This document shows positions 37,625-48,440 of a stretch of 64,000 nt of DNA, in pieces. The first letter of the stretch is position 1, and the number at the start of each line of letters is the position of its first letter. The position numbers were made by a program, and so were the translations under genes. Below the pieces are notes generated by a model that did not search any database, was not told the origin of the DNA, and was given only the letters and a program-made list of their open reading frames with translations. This stretch comes from Climacium dendroides. Taxonomy: Eukaryota > Streptophyta > Bryopsida > Hypnales > Climaciaceae. The stretch covers positions 9,609,489-9,673,488 of the forward strand of contig OX467090.1 in the NCBI GenBank assembly GCA_950106755.1, written 5' to 3'.

Positions 37625-38924
37625 GGTTTGGTGCTCTGATTCTTCTTCTTCACTTTGTTTCCATGGAAGCTCCGAAAGCATGTTCAGTGCAGGGATACAG
37701 ACAGACGCCACTATTACGCAGCACGGGAACCTGGCCATGGCTAGAGCTGGAGTGCCGGGGCTTGGGATCTTCCACCTGTGATCACCTTAGAATTTGAGCG
37801 CATCATTGACAGGAAATTTTTCATCTGATCCTTGGGTTAGTATTATTATGACTATTATTATTCCTAGCTGCTATTCTTATTATGTACACACTAGGACCAT
37901 CGTCTCGCTGATGCTGTTAGCTGTTATTACTGGGGGAGGCAGGAAGAACCTCAGTTGGGAACAATTAGGTGCCTACTGAGGACTCACCCCTACTATGTTT
38001 GTCCACAAATTTTTATATCAGTTTTGCAGCAGTTTTGTTTAGAGCTGAATTCCTCGTGTGTACGTGCGCGTGCGCGCGCTCTCTGGAAACCATTCTCCTA
38101 ACTGTAAGTTCACTGGTTGTTGGTGCCCATCTTTTAGTTGTTGCCAGGATTGAAAATTTCATGTGCAGGTTTCCAATTCGGGAAGGTTCTTAGTTCGGAG
38201 CTGGTTGGTTCATCTGCACTGTTATAGGACTTCGTGGTGTTGTCTGAATCAAGGTGTTGCCTCCTCGTCGACAGTTCTGTTGTTTTCTCTCAAAACTTGT
38301 CACCGAGGTGGAAGTCCCGATTTCTGTCCACCTATCCTGTTTTGTTCACCATGTTTACTAAATGGTGTGTTTTTCATGACAGTCTTATGGGGCTTAGAAA
38401 AAACAAATCATGCTGCATTCTTGAGCTGCTGCAAAACTGATACCAAATGAAGTGCAGATCACCACGTACTGTTACCATTCAATGTTTTGGATGAGATAGT
38501 TCTTTTCTTCGGTGCACTGGTTCAATTGATCAGTAGGATACTGATGGAGCCAGAGATGAATTTGAGCTGGATTAGGTTCTGCCTTAGGGTTTGTGTAAAC
38601 TTGGCCTCCACTTGTTCAGTGCCTGAGCTCTATTGTGCTTCAGCTTTTAACGATGCCCTCGTCCTTGCCATATCATTGACTCTTCATCTGTCTTCAGGGC
38701 TCTTTTGCTAGCTTTGGACCAGAGAGGTGGCCTTGCTGACAAAAGCTGCACATGAGGAAAGCTTTGGACCACGGAGGAGGCTTTGCTGACAAAAAGCTCT
38801 AAACATGAGGAAGGTTGAACAGGAAATCGCAAAAGCGAAAAATGTGCTTGAGACTCTCATCGAGTACTGCAATGATAGGAGTACTCCAAAATAGCCAATT
38901 GCCACTCCTATTGTTGGGTCCCAA
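37625..38924. other. 3' flank of the translocator gene
   Basis: Probably includes the 3' untranslated region. A 55-bp direct duplication lies at about 38707-38815 (units share AGCTTTGGACCA, GGAGG, CTTGCTGACAAAA and ATGAGGAA). A short frame after it (MRKVEQEIAKAKNVLETL...) is helical in character but only 29 codons, so I do not call it. Confidence 0.45.
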
Positions 38925-39248
38925 TTGTGTGACTTCTTGCATGCTAATGTACTGAAAACTATTAAAGAATTGGCATTAGACAATTTCAGGGTTGGAGTTG
39001 GGTTGAAAAGTCATGGTTTTATAACTCTAGGGACCACCACATGTCATATGTCAAAAGATCATTCATTATTCCACGAGTTGAAGGAACATTTTTCGATTAC
39101 CATTCCAACCATGTGGGGAGGTCAAAGAACCCACATTAGAATCCAAACGGATGAGAATAGTCTTCCAAAGGACAACAATGGGAAGCTATATGTTGTTGCT
39201 TCGTCCACTTCCAACGTGTCTTTCATTTTATTTTACTTAAAAAGATGA
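38925..39248 (+). pseudogene. Possible Ty1/copia-type polyprotein remnant
   Basis: An open frame of 107 codons whose residues 35-53 read LGTTTCHMSKDHSLFHELK. This resembles the protease-region motif (D-S-G-x-T-x-H-M, then x-x-LF-x-x-L) of copia retrotransposon polyproteins, with the leading aspartate position decayed. Nothing upstream or downstream confirms gag, integrase or reverse transcriptase, and no long terminal repeat was found. At best a small fragment; chance similarity is possible. Confidence 0.3.
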
Positions 39249-42200
39249 GTTGACCAAATATGTGCAAACAATTCTCTCATTTACCATTCTATTGCACCAA
39301 TGAAATTGTGAACATGATCATTGTAAAGTTACTGTATGTGTAGGTCAATTCCGGAAATAAGTAGGGAAAATTTGGATTGTGTCTAAAACTTTCTGGAAAT
39401 CTGAAAAAATTTCATTGTTGCTAATTTTGAATATCCAAAAAATTGTTCTTGAGAAAAATTAGAAAAAGGAACAGATTTATGCATGAATGGAAAAAAAATC
39501 AATCCAAAATTAGGAGTGTCCATAAATCAGAAGAAGCAAAGTGCCGAAAGTCAAGAATTCCAAATCAAGATGCTGAACTGTCTGTTGAACTACAAAAAAA
39601 CTAAACTATTTTGAGAGCAAAGTGCCGAAACTGACCTACACGTACGGGTTGTGGTTTGTAGATGTGCAGTGACCAAAGGGACCACAATGGGTATACTTAC
39701 TTTAGTATTATTTTACTCAAGTCAAGGATGGCAGGATGGCAAAATGCTCTCCTGTATGAAAACATCATCACCATCACACTGTCAATCCAGTCACACCAAT
39801 TCTGATATGCATCACAAATTCACAACATTCCATCACTGCATCTCACCTTTGAATGTACCCACCCACCCAAAAGAACAAAAACAAAAAACTCAACTTAATT
39901 ACAACTCTTTGATTATGTAACATCCAACAAAATTTGATAAATTTCAGTTATTGTGTGGTCACAGCCAATATTCCATGTCTCCATTGCACATGCATTGTAA
40001 GCACTATCAAAAAAGGGTGTTGTTTTCGACACTGGTTTTGACAATATTTTTTGACACTAGTTTGACACTAAAGTGTCAAGAAATGAGATGTCATCCTAGT
40101 AACTACTTTGGTTTACTAGCTGATTTTGGAGTGACCTCGATGTTTTTGTATTGACATATATAGGGTTCACTTTGTAAGTATGGGGTGCCTTTGAAGCCAT
40201 GACTTAAATTGAAATCATGAATGAAATGATGAAATGAAGGTAGGACAGAACTAACTTGTGCTACTATAATGAATGTGTATAGAATGAGAATTAGACAAGT
40301 TGCCACAATTGATACTACTTGTGTATGTCATATGGCACATTCGTCTGCAATGGTATTAGAGCATAAACATAAAGATGTGAACCTACAAGCCTTGAATCTA
40401 GTTGTAGGTATATACCTACAAGCATTTGAAGGTGTTTATAATATATGTATCTATAACATAAGTATGTTATAACATGAAAAGCAACTGTAGAAGGTATCTA
40501 CAATATAGACTTCTATGCTCATGGGCTCATAGATTCTATGCTTACATGCTAGCACTCCCCATTTGTTTAAAAGCGCGATCTACATGCTCTATGGTTGTCT
40601 TCATAAAAATTGTGGGTGATTGTGTGCTTATCTTCACATTTTTAGAGGTAGTTCTTGCCAATGGTTGTTGGCTAATTCTCACTTGGCAACAATGTTTGTT
40701 AGAGTTTCATATTTCTACGAGGATGCAAAGGAACTCTACTATATTGTGTTACAAGCCTTCCTTAGGAGGGCAAAAATTTGGAGTTTTATTCCAATTGAAA
40801 ATGTGAACTTGAGGAAATGCAATTGAACAAATTATTTACAATGGATGATAAAATTTTATAATTTAAAATTCATATTTGAAATCTTGATCCCCAAATTAGG
40901 TAGGAAAGGTCACCCCTAATAGAAGGTAGATTTTTTCATCCATGACAAAAATGGGAAAAGAAATTCTCACCCTCAATTCATAGGTTCGTAGTACTAGTTT
41001 ACACGAATCCGATGTAGAGAGCTTAGAGGTTATTTTTTATGACAGGGTAGGAATTTAAGGTCATGTAGAGTTTTACAAGCCAAAAGCCAAGATTTTTCAA
41101 CCAACTCCAAAGATATCAATTTTCAATTCATGAAGATGTAATTCTCTTTATGTAGCTACGACAAGACATTTGAGTTCTACTGAATCTCTTATTGTCACTA
41201 TGTACAATGAAATTGTATCATTTCCTTCAAAAAAATAACAAAATATAAAAATATTAAGTGCAATTAAAAATAAAATATTCAACACACAAAATTGAGGATT
41301 ACTAACATGTGAGCTTAGGATCTTAAGCTGACAAGCCTAAGAGTCTAGGCACCTACATTATAAGTGCCTTCCATAGTCACAGGGTACTTATTTTATAAGT
41401 ACCTAGTATATTGTAAACCCTTGCCATGGTTATAGAATACCTATGTTAAAGATGCCTTCAATGGTTGTAAAGTTATCTACTTACGTCTAAGTTGAAGGCT
41501 CACATGCTCATATTTTTAGGCTCACACACTAGTGTCATTAATCCTGCTCAAACTTCCTCACATATAAGGTACGCATACCCATTACATAACCTCTTCCCGA
41601 CGGTATCCATGTCTTCATTCATCCAACATTTTGAGGACCAAATGTTCAACTACTATACATAGGGATGCAATTGGAAAGAGGCTCAGTCCGTAGTGGCTAA
41701 GGTCACAACACCCATAACTGTCAATTTAAGCGTTCTAGACATGATGTCTACTGATACACATCCAACAAATCACTGACCCCTACTACTCAAATTCCTACTC
41801 ACTTCCAAACGTATTATTTGGACAATGTGAGAGAACAAGTTGCGAATTTTGAAAGAGCCGACTATAAATGCACCTGATACCAACACCGGGGCCTGCTACT
41901 CACATGTCCTACATCCTTGCTATCCCATCTACTCACTTCCCAAGATTTTCCAAGATTCCAGAGGTGACGGCTATGGGTGCCGCTACTTTCCCTTCCCTTC
42001 CACTCAGATTGGGTTTTATTTTTTTGGATGATGATGAGTAGGCCTACCTGAACTGCTGCTGCTGCTGCTCCTGCTGCTGAACTCAGGTTGATATCTTTGA
42101 CTGGTACAGTCAAGCCTTATTGGGAATCAAGTTGGTGGGTTGGGTCCATTTCCAATGATAAACAGTACCGGAGTCTCTTGCGCACAGTGACGTACCAGGG

Positions 42201-42251
42201 AAACAGATCAACAGGCTGCATGAGTGGGGAGCCAGCCAGGGGGACTGAGAC
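39249..42251. other. Intergenic, AT-rich, with short hairpin and CTG run
   Basis: 40009-40085 holds a GTGTC-rich hairpin-like stretch related to one in intron 3 of the P1 gene. 42055-42080 is a CTG/CTC run. No gene recognised. Confidence 0.45.
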
Positions 42252-42310
42252 ATGGATGATACAGTGGATGATACAGTGGATGATACAGTGGATGATACAA
42301 TGGATGAGTG
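42252..42310 (+). repeat. 12-bp tandem repeat (GATGATACAGTG) x4
   Basis: Four units, the last with one change. An ATTG tetranucleotide run follows at about 42436-42463. Confidence 0.9.
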
Positions 42311-43112
42311 AACATGAAAAGGACATGAAAAGTAACGTGGAGGTAACAATTCCTTGACGCATCCTTGAAAAGGGGGACTCTTGCAAAGAACAAAATTGTT
42401 TTTTATATGATGGCTTCTCAACCAACCCTAGTCTTTGATTGATTGATTGATTGATTGATTGATAAGTCTCTCTCTCAAGTATCTAGCAAAGCATAATACC
42501 TTCCTAGTATGGAGAGGATCGTTCCATGGTTGTACACATTGTTATGGAGTGACATGGAAGATGGATATCTATTGGTAGTAAAGTAAGTGTACGTAATTGA
42601 GGTACCTTTTTTTGAATCACTTCTTGTGGATTGTTGCCTAAAATGTACTGTTCCTATTTATAAGAGTTGAGGGTTGCATTTTAGTACTCCCATTTTCAAC
42701 ACTTTGGAAGTTTATTCATATGGAACCTCAAAAATTTCTAAAGAAGAGAAGTTTTTTTTGGTGGGGGGGGGATGAAATGGAATTCTATTGCAAAAACAAA
42801 GAAGAGAATTTAGAATACTCTTTTGAGTTCCAACAAGAATCTAGCTAATTACGTTAAGGAACTACGGGTGACTGGTTTGGGTCGAATTTCTCTGTTCAGA
42901 ACCCGAACTTGAGCAGTGTGAACGCGTTCTCGCAGCATCAGCATCCAGCGGTCAAGCACATCCGATCGGACGGCGCAGAAAGCGATTAGGTTAAGCGAGA
43001 GCCTCAAGAGCCAAACCCTCGGGAGAACTGTCTCTCTTTGCCGTGCGCGTTTTCGATCGCACGCTCCCTCGCCATCCAAGCAACGCGCGTGGGCTTCAAC
43101 CGCATCGCCACC

Positions 43113-44780
43113 ATGTCGTCCAGCGAGCTTGCTTGCACTTACGCTTGCCTCATCCTCCACGATGACGGCATCGCCATCACGGTACGCGGTTTCATCACCT
43201 CGTCATTTCATTTAGGGTTTTGAGTTTGAAGAAGGAGGTTGAGGTTTTAGAGTGCTTCAATTTCCGTATTTTTAGTTTAGTTTTATATGTTTTAATCCAA
43301 CGATAGCACCCGGGTGTCGAATTTGTACTTGAGGAGTGGTTTCCAGAGATTTCGGAGAATTAGGGTTTTTGAGTCTCTCGGTAAATTAGGTTTTGGAGCT
43401 CGTTTTGGTCCGTGACGGTTTTCTTACTGAGCATTGTGCTTCGTTTTGTCTGGTTAGCGTGTATTTGGTTAAATTATTGGGAGTAGTTATTACCAGATTT
43501 TTGTTGGTCGGTTTACTTTGTGTGGATATATTCTTGATTAGGGGTAGTTGCCATTTAACCGGTTATTTTTATTTGTGGATACTTTGCTACCAAGAAGTGG
43601 TTCCTTTTTCGTTGTTTTGAGACTTCAACTGTGATTTCAGGCCGACAAGATCGCCACTCTGGTGAAGGCCGCTGGTGTGTCAGTTGAGGGATACTGGCCC
43701 TCACTTTTCGCCAAGCTCTGCGAGAAGAGAAGTGTTGAGGATCTCATCACCAATGTTGGAGGTGGTAAGCGTCGATTCTTATTCTAGAAATCTGGAGTCT
43801 GTCAAAATTCGATGATCTTGCAAGCCCTGAATTGCACTGTTCCCGCAAGAAACCCTAAAACTACACTGTTCCCACGAGGAACCTGTATATCTTGCAGAAT
43901 TGGGTGAGAGATGTGCTGAAATCTTCATTGACTGTTCGATGGTTGCTTGTACCTTCGTATCCCATTAATCTCTTTTCTATCTTCGTTTTGAGAAACTGTT
44001 GGTTTGGAGTCTTACCTCTGGTCACTTCGCCTGTTTGTGATTCAGGTGGTGGTGGTGGTGCTGTCGCCGTGAGCGCTGCACCTACCAGTGCCGACAGTGC
44101 CGTCGCCGAGGCACCCAAGGAGGCGGAGAAGGTGATTCTCAATCTCTAACATCAATCAATATGCCTTGATATTTCCAGACTTACTTTATTCCATTCTAGT
44201 TATTGTATTGTTATCTGACGTCAAAGGATGAAGGTGGCATTTCAATAGGCTGAACTACTTGATTTGTACTGTTCTCACTTTCCTTATACTTTCAAAGAAG
44301 GTGATGTATCCGACACTCTCTTCGACACTTTTTTCGACTTTTAAAAGTGTCAAGAAAGCGTCGAATACAACACCCTTTTTTGGTACACTTATCCGTGCAA
44401 TTACTGTGGAGGAAGGAACCAGTACTGTCTTATTATACTGTGGACTGAAAAATCTTTGAATGGCTCAAGGTATCTTCACTTTATGAAGATTCATGTGGAC
44501 AATAGCTTTCAGAAGTATCATGATCCACATTAATTTCTCGGACATAGTCTTAGATCTCTTGCAACGGTTTTCCATCATTTTACTACTTTTGTGAAATATA
44601 TTCGGAAATCTTTTTCGCATATCAATTGGTACCTGTAGTGATATTGTTTTAAGAACTAATGAGTTATGTTCTCGATTATAGTTTACGAAGCTTGTTAGAG
44701 CCTCACAAAATCATGGTTATATGCAGGAGGAGGCCAAGGAAGAGAGTGATGACGATATGGGCTTCAGCTTGTTCGATTAG
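43113..44780 (+). CDS. RPP1: 60S acidic ribosomal protein P1
   Basis: Four exons (43113-43181, 43641-43764, 44046-44131, 44727-44780) join in frame to 110 residues, normal for plant P1 (about 112). P1 pairs with P2 on P0 to form the lateral ribosomal stalk that recruits GTPase translation factors. Seen: an N-terminal dimerisation domain ([19 protein letters not shown] at 1-19, [20 protein letters not shown] at 24-43), a glycine then alanine-rich hinge shorter than in many plants, and the conserved acidic tail ending [11 protein letters not shown] that contacts elongation factors. The start sits in a near-perfect context (GCCACCATG). Gene symbol here means ribosomal P1, not the RNase P subunit upstream. 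All introns are GT-AG; intron 3 holds a small hairpin repeat. Confidence 0.97.
44291..44390. repeat. Short GTGTCGAA-type hairpin repeat in P1 intron 3
   Basis: TCGACACTTTTTTCGA and AAAGTGTCAAGAAAGCGTCGA form an imperfect fold-back, followed by AACACCCTTTTTT. A related stretch runs in the opposite orientation at 40009-40085 (AAAAAAGGGTGTTGT, then TTCGACACTGG and AAGTGTCAAGAAA). Probably two copies of a tiny MITE. Confidence 0.55.
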
Positions 44781-45597
44781 AGTTGTTTAATGGTTCGAGA
44801 AGAATCCTGTTCATGCCAATTTTGACTCGTTCATGTAAAGGGTTCCATGATAAAGCAATTCTTAATCCAGGAGAAACTTCTGCTGGTGCCTACTTTTGTT
44901 TCTTTGCTTTTGTCTTCATGAGTTCGTTGACTGGCCGCAGCGTATTTTGGACACATGAACAAATGCAATGGTGTTGGTTTAATCCAGGATAAGAGTTTGT
45001 GCTGTCTACTTTTATTTCTTTGATATTGCATTCATGAGTTCTTTCACTGGCTGTGTTGTCATACATATAAAGTGGACTTGTTTTGCCTGGGTCGATCAGA
45101 TTACGCTTGCATTGCATGGATGTGGCCAATGGTGTCCTTAGTTAGCGATTTGCTATGGATTTTGGCCTCCCGCCTGGGAACATTGCCTCCCGATGTTTGA
45201 GTACTGAGACGATTCTCAGAAATGTTTGTTGTCTTCTATCAAGCATGGTCAGTGAATTACACGAGGTTCTTCAGCAACTCAATAATGTGTAAACCTTGGA
45301 AAAATTTACCCATACAGAAATACAATTTTTGAGACCAACATTAATTTTCATATGAGAATTGAAAATTCTCTTTGAGGATTAGTATGTTTGGTGAGATTTT
45401 GGTGCTGAGGTTCAAACGACGCTCAATGAAGTGACGCAAATGAATTCACAAATCCATCAATGCAATCTGGCTGCAGGTCTTCAGCACTGAGGTATGTGCA
45501 CTCATAATCCTCACTGTCCAAAACATAACACGTACATTTGGATCCAAAACATAACACGTACATTTGGATCCAAAATTGACACTAAAACTTAGATATT

Positions 45598-45672
45598 GAT
45601 GATACAAGATGATGATACAAGATGATGATACAAGATGATGATACAAGATGATGATACAAGATGATAGACCTG
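45598..45672 (+). repeat. 13-bp tandem repeat (ACAAGATGATGAT) x5
   Basis: Five clean units. Just upstream, a 30-bp duplication (CATAACACGTACATTTGGAT) lies at about 45512-45575. Confidence 0.9.
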
Positions 45673-45711
45673 AGGTACAACAAACAATAACAAACAATAA
45701 GGTACAACAAT

Positions 45712-46083
45712 AAGGTAGGAGGCCCATAAATCGCCCACGTAAGGGCTGAAGCTGAAACGTAAGGGCTGAAGCTGAATTTTGGGGAGGGGAAGCTGAAGCT
45801 GAATTTTAGGGAGGGGAAGCTTCTTGAAATTTTTCAGTAAATTCTCCTTCAAAGACAAGTGGAATTGGCATCTATCCCAAATCGTTTCATAGTTTTTGGA
45901 GCTTTGTGAAATTATTTATGAAATTTTTGAAGTTGTAATGTCATTGGGCTAAAAGTTGTCCACCCCCTAAAATGTACATTATTTGTACATTGCTGAAGTC
46001 TACAAAAAAGCAACATGTACAAGTTGTGTACATTTTACGGGGTGGGTGGTTTAGAGCTTGTGCTTTTAGAACCTCCTACCTTA
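45712..46083 (-). mobile_element. Family B MITE-like element, best-preserved copy
   Basis: 372 bp with perfect 12-bp terminal inverted repeats: TAAGGTAGGAGG at 45712-45723 and CCTCCTACCTTA at 46072-46083. TA at each border could be the target duplication. Internal fold-back and CAATTCCACTTG, ACAAAGCTCC blocks match the other B copies in reverse. A local 35-bp duplication (AGGGCTGAAGCTGAA, then TTTTGGGGAGGGGAAGC) sits near the left end. Non-coding. Confidence 0.8.
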
Positions 46084-46164
46084 CCATAAAATGGTGGGAA
46101 AAATAGTGTTGGGGGTAAAAAATAGGAAGCAACACTAATCATCACTCAACACTATTTACCAATT

Positions 46165-46327
46165 TTAGTGTAGAGAACGTGGCATTTGACATTTGGATAC
46201 TGTATGCAAAAGTTATTGAGGAACAAAGTTTAGTTCTCAAAGTGTTTCTTCCACATAGGTACAGAACTGATTTTGGAGATGTACATGGTGGTTTAAAGCC
46301 AGTGGCACATTTGGGTGTACCCACCTT
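46165..46327 (+). repeat. Family C repeat, copy 3
   Basis: Family C block order is well preserved: ATACTGTATGCAAAAGTTAT, GAACAAAGTTTAGTTCTC, CTTCCACATAGGTACAGAA, TTTTGGAGATGTACATGG, AGTGGCACATTTGGG, ending CCACCTTA. It lies just after a family B copy. Confidence 0.7.
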
Positions 46328-47039
46328 ACTTCAGTGTCCAAATGATGCATGCTAAAGCATGTTGGTGTCAATTACCGTATGTCAATTGTTATTGCTGTTG
46401 ATTTAGTTTTAAAATTGTGGGTGAACTTACCTTCAGTAAAAAACTGAAAACGGGGGGATAGAAGCCTATGCAACTTGGTGCCGCTAAATAATACTTCGAT
46501 GAATTTAGAAATTTCAGCTGGAGAGAAATAGTTGTGAAACAAGTCTGCTTGTTTGGTCTACCTGAACACACCCCAATTTTACAAGACGGAACTCGCTTCT
46601 ATGTTCAAGTTCTTCGTTGTGTTCCAAATTCTCTTTTTAACCACCTCCCTTGCTTGAATCAACAATCACAAAATATGAAATCGGGTCACATGCAAAGGAG
46701 AGTCAGAGTTAGCCGCACACTTGCACAATTTCAAAACCAAAGTTCAAAACTCCACAGTAGACCCAGTCCGTTTTGTACTAGAGCAATGACTTTGCGTCGA
46801 AACCACTAATCATGGGAACATCAATTTCGGTAAAAGTTGGATGAATTTCAGGACTTCAGAACTCTTCAAAAGCGGGCTCCCAGAAACCTAAACCTCGACC
46901 AGTCCTAGTTGCAAAAGCTTCGTGTACTTGAATCTCACCATTCTGACACTCTGAATTGCGCCAGTATAGTGAAATCGACGTTTGGAGTGAGACTTGCCAA
47001 GTCTGATTGACACCCCCAATCGGAACTTCTAAACGATGT
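46328..47039. other. Intergenic, no gene recognised
   Basis: Moderate GC content. A 91-codon plus-strand frame (46534-46809) has no family resemblance and was not called. Confidence 0.45.
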
Positions 47040-47370
47040 TCACTCCATTACCAACAACGTGCTAATTATCAACTATGTGTGACCATCACCAGCAACTAGG
47101 TTCCAATTCCCCAACGATATACCAATATGCCAATTAGCCACAGTGTGACCGTCAGCAACAATTAATGTGTCAATCCCCAACAATGTGCCAATTGCCCCAA
47201 ATGTGTCAATTCAGCAACCATGAGCCAATTCCGCAGCTACAATCTGTGACCACTTCCCCACCAATGTGAGACCCATTTCCCATTTATAATGACCAACAAT
47301 GTGACCTTCAGAAACAATGTGCCAATTTCCAGCACTGAGGCGTTTTAGCCACAAAATGTGTGAGTCAATT
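47040..47370 (+). repeat. Degenerate minisatellite (AACAATGTGCCAATTCC type)
   Basis: Irregular units of about 20-30 bases built from CAACAATGTG and CCAATT(C/T)CC occur at least ten times with much divergence. It lies 3' of the GLUTAMINE DUMPER-like gene. Confidence 0.7.
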
Positions 47371-47410
47371 CAGCAACCATGGGTCCATTTTCGCAGCTAC
47401 GATCGATCGA

Positions 47411-47881
47411 TCACAGTTGCAGAGGCGGACACGCGACCGCCTTCGCTTTCGCAGGCTCCGCCGGTGCCGGATGTGCCAGAAACGTGGGCCTTTCTTCCCC
47501 AGCCATCACCACCAGCTCCACCTCTAAACCCCTTCTCCGTTTGCCTCCACCTTCTTCAGCTTCCTCGTCATCCCCGAGGAGTCCCGTCTTCGGCGCTACC
47601 ACATTGGTCTCCTCCTCCTCCTCCCTCGGCCTTCCTCTTTCGGAAAATCTTGACGCCCGTCGACGGCAGAGGAGGATGAACGTGCACATGCAGACTAGTG
47701 CAGACACGGCCAGGGCTATCACTACGATCACGAAGGCGTGGTTGGTGTGGAGTGGGACAGTCTGTTGGGAGGGGGTGGAGAGGCTGCCGGGGCCGCTTTT
47801 GGAGACTGCTGTCCAGGAGAGAGAATGGGCTCGGACGATACGGAGACACCTTCGGCAGTGGAACAGGGAGGAGCCTGTCAT
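47411..47881 (-). CDS. GLUTAMINE DUMPER (GDU)-like membrane protein
   Basis: A 156-residue single-exon protein. One strong transmembrane span lies at about residues 49-72, followed by a CRRR stop-transfer cluster. Then come an acidic stretch (REEEEE, later GDDEEAEE), a GKRRR patch, and VELVVMAGEERPTFLAHPAP at 121-140. The V-V-M-A-G at 124-128 matches the VIMAG motif that defines GDU proteins; in Arabidopsis GDU1 the equivalent reads VIMAGEDLPRYLATPA. GDU proteins are small membrane proteins that stimulate amino-acid export and, through VIMAG, work with the ubiquitin ligase LOG2. The N-terminal 48 residues are longer and more basic than I recall for GDU1, and an internal start would also fit. 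The ATG at 47881 opens the frame. Minisatellites flank both sides, so the promoter is embedded in repeat sequence. Confidence 0.82.
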   Translation of the reverse strand: MTGSSLFHCRRCLRIVRAHSLSWTAVSKSGPGSLSTPSQQTVPLHTNHAFVIVVIALAVSALVCMCTFILLCRRRASRFSERGRPREEEEETNVVAPKTGLLGDDEEAEEGGGKRRRGLEVELVVMAGEERPTFLAHPAPAEPAKAKAVACPPLQL

Positions 47882-47919
47882 GGTGGGCCGAGATGGTATG
47901 TATGCTAAGAGAGGCTCTG

Positions 47920-48440
47920 TTCAAACAAGCAGCTGTGCAACGAGGATTTTCACGTAAACAAGCACCTGTGGAATGAGTGGAGGTTCCTCAACCAAAAAGC
48001 TCTGCAATGAGAATCTTTACCCTTAAACAAGAAGCTATTCAATGTGATTTTTTCCCTCAAACAAGCAGCTATTGTATGAGTGGAGCTTCCTCGACCAAGA
48101 AGCTATAATTCTATGAGAGTCTGTTTTCTCGCCCCTCCGACAACCGGCTTTGCTATAGGAGACTGAGGCCTTTGATTTTCCCTAAACTAGCAGCTATGGT
48201 ACGAGAGCCTTTATATTTCTCCTTACCAAGCAGCTATGCAATGAGAATTTTTCCTTGAGCAAACAGCTATGCTAGGAGAGGAGGTTCCATCAACAAGCAG
48301 CTAAGTAGGGGACGAGAGGTCTTTGATTTCCCTCCAACAAATAGCAATTCTATGAGAGGCCGTTAATTTCTCTCAAACAAGCAGCCATGCTACAAGTAGC
48401 TCTGCTACGAATAGCATTGTTTTCCATGAACAACTAACTA
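47920..48440 (+). repeat. Degenerate minisatellite (AACAAGCAGCTATG type) upstream of the GDU-like gene
   Basis: At least ten decayed units of about 40-55 bases. Each has CAAACAAGCAGCTAT, then GCTATGAGAGG or similar, then TTTTTCC(C)TC. It covers the presumed promoter and leader of the minus-strand GDU-like gene. Confidence 0.75.
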
